Source: Rhizobium sp. Leaf371 (GTDB lineage: Bacteria; Pseudomonadota; Alphaproteobacteria; Rhizobiales; Rhizobiaceae). From it: a DNA stretch of 64,000 bases. Of this stretch, positions 63,417 through 64,000 are shown one piece after another. Below the pieces are notes generated by a model. It was not told the DNA's origin, did no database searches, and saw nothing but the letters and a program-made list of their open reading frames with translations. The stretch lies in assembly GCF_001424045.1 (NCBI RefSeq), contig NZ_LMQB01000029.1, forward strand, positions 995 through 64,994, read 5' to 3'. Both the position numbers and the translations under genes were made by a program. Each line of letters opens with the position of its first letter. Position 1 is the first letter of the stretch.

Positions 63417-64000
63417 ATGAGTTTCAAGACAATCACCGCGGCGCTGGCCGCCACGCTCGCCTTTTCGCCGCTCGCGGCACCCGCCGCTTTCGCCGATATC
63501 ACCGTCGGCCTCGTCGCCCCGCTCACCGGCCCGGTCGCGGCCATCGGCGCGCAGATCAAGAACGGCGCGGAAACCGCCGTCGAGGAGATCAACAAGAAGG
63601 GCGGCGTCAATGGCGAAAAGCTCGTGCTGAAGATCGCCGACGACGCCGGCGAGCCGAAGCAGGGCGTTTCCGCCGCCAACCAGCTGATCGCCGACAACAT
63701 CCGCTTCGTCGTCGGTCCGGTCACCTCGGGCGTCTCGATCCCCGCCTCCGTCGCCTTTGCGGAGAACGGCACGCTGATGGTGACCCCGACCGCGACATCG
63801 CCGGAGCTGACCGCGCGCGGCCTGACCACCGTCTTCCGCACCTGCGGCCGCGACGACCAGCAGGCCGATGTGGCGGCAAAATACGTCGTCGCCAACTTCA
63901 AGGACAAGAAGATCGCGATCCTCAACGACAAGGGCCAATACGGAAAGGGCCTTGCCGACGCGTTCAAGGCCTCGCTCAACGCGGCCGGCGTCACGGAGAT
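63417..64000 (+). CDS. Branched-chain amino acid ABC binding protein (partial, LivJ-like)
   Basis: The first 194 residues of a periplasmic binding protein running off the window. Signal peptide [20 protein letters not shown] with cleavage near AFA-DI (about 26), then [20 protein letters not shown], the [27 protein letters not shown] segment and [15 protein letters not shown]: the LivJ/LivK family that binds Leu, Ile, Val and related amino acids. AAGGAG precedes the ATG. Permease and ATPase genes should follow outside the window. Confidence 0.93.
   Translation, partial: MSFKTITAALAATLAFSPLAAPAAFADITVGLVAPLTGPVAAIGAQIKNGAETAVEEINKKGGVNGEKLVLKIADDAGEPKQGVSAANQLIADNIRFVVGPVTSGVSIPASVAFAENGTLMVTPTATSPELTARGLTTVFRTCGRDDQQADVAAKYVVANFKDKKIAILNDKGQYGKGLADAFKASLNAAGVTE

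Overview
The window looks like a piece of a Rhizobiaceae genome (alphaproteobacterium), probably a megaplasmid, chromid or genomic-island region. Reasons: a RHE_PE00001-type DUF1612 protein typical of rhizobial plasmids, DUF1236 envelope proteins, a DnaE2 relic, an Asn/Gly-rich secreted protein of rhizobial type, and a high density of ABC uptake operons with ATGA gene overlaps. No rRNA, tRNA, CRISPR array or replication origin was seen. Everything here comes from reading the sequence by eye; no database search was possible.

Region 1 (1-26.6 kb) is accessory DNA full of relics and conflict systems. It holds a decayed nitrate/sulfonate-type ABC ATPase; a hipBA toxin-antitoxin pair with four operator palindromes; a glutathione S-transferase with a divergent YafY/WYL regulator; a dnaE2 3' relic; and a tightly overlapping five-gene operon (6.5-13.4 kb) encoding a metallophosphoesterase, a helical protein, two P-loop GTPases (one with a Cys4 zinc-ribbon-like N-terminus) and an 865-residue GAP1-like protein. 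I read that operon as a GTPase-associated biological conflict system. A convergent SIR2 + SMEK-like pair (a probable NAD-depleting anti-phage module) follows. Next come a DUF1612 regulator, a 13-9-13 inverted repeat, a frameshifted rhs toxin gene with apparently intact immunity-like genes, an orphan Rhs tip, a Phd antitoxin next to a deleted PIN toxin, an integrase fragment, a broken LysR gene, a second GST, an AraC regulator and an IS66 3' relic.

Region 2 (26.7-47.2 kb) is metabolic and orderly. A rhamnoside operon (GH78 alpha-L-rhamnosidase, solute-binding protein, two permeases, ATPase) is divergent from a LacI regulator across an 11-bp-armed operator candidate. A MalT-like LuxR regulator precedes an oligopeptide-type ABC transporter (five genes), a hydantoinase/oxoprolinase and two tandem DUF917 proteins, followed by an AraC regulator. 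This suggests uptake and ring opening of a cyclic amide, possibly a (thio)hydantoin.

Region 3 (47.3-64 kb) is envelope and signalling: a PEBP-like periplasmic protein, an HdeA-like small protein, a Gly/Asn-rich secreted protein, a NarL/HisKA_3 two-component pair, two paralogous DUF1236 proteins bracketing a sensor kinase coupled to a REC-GGDEF-EAL regulator, a divergent LysR / MFS-hydrolase-cyclophilin-like cluster, a chemoreceptor with a CheR tether, and the 5' end of a branched-chain-amino-acid-type binding protein preceded by a strong leader hairpin.
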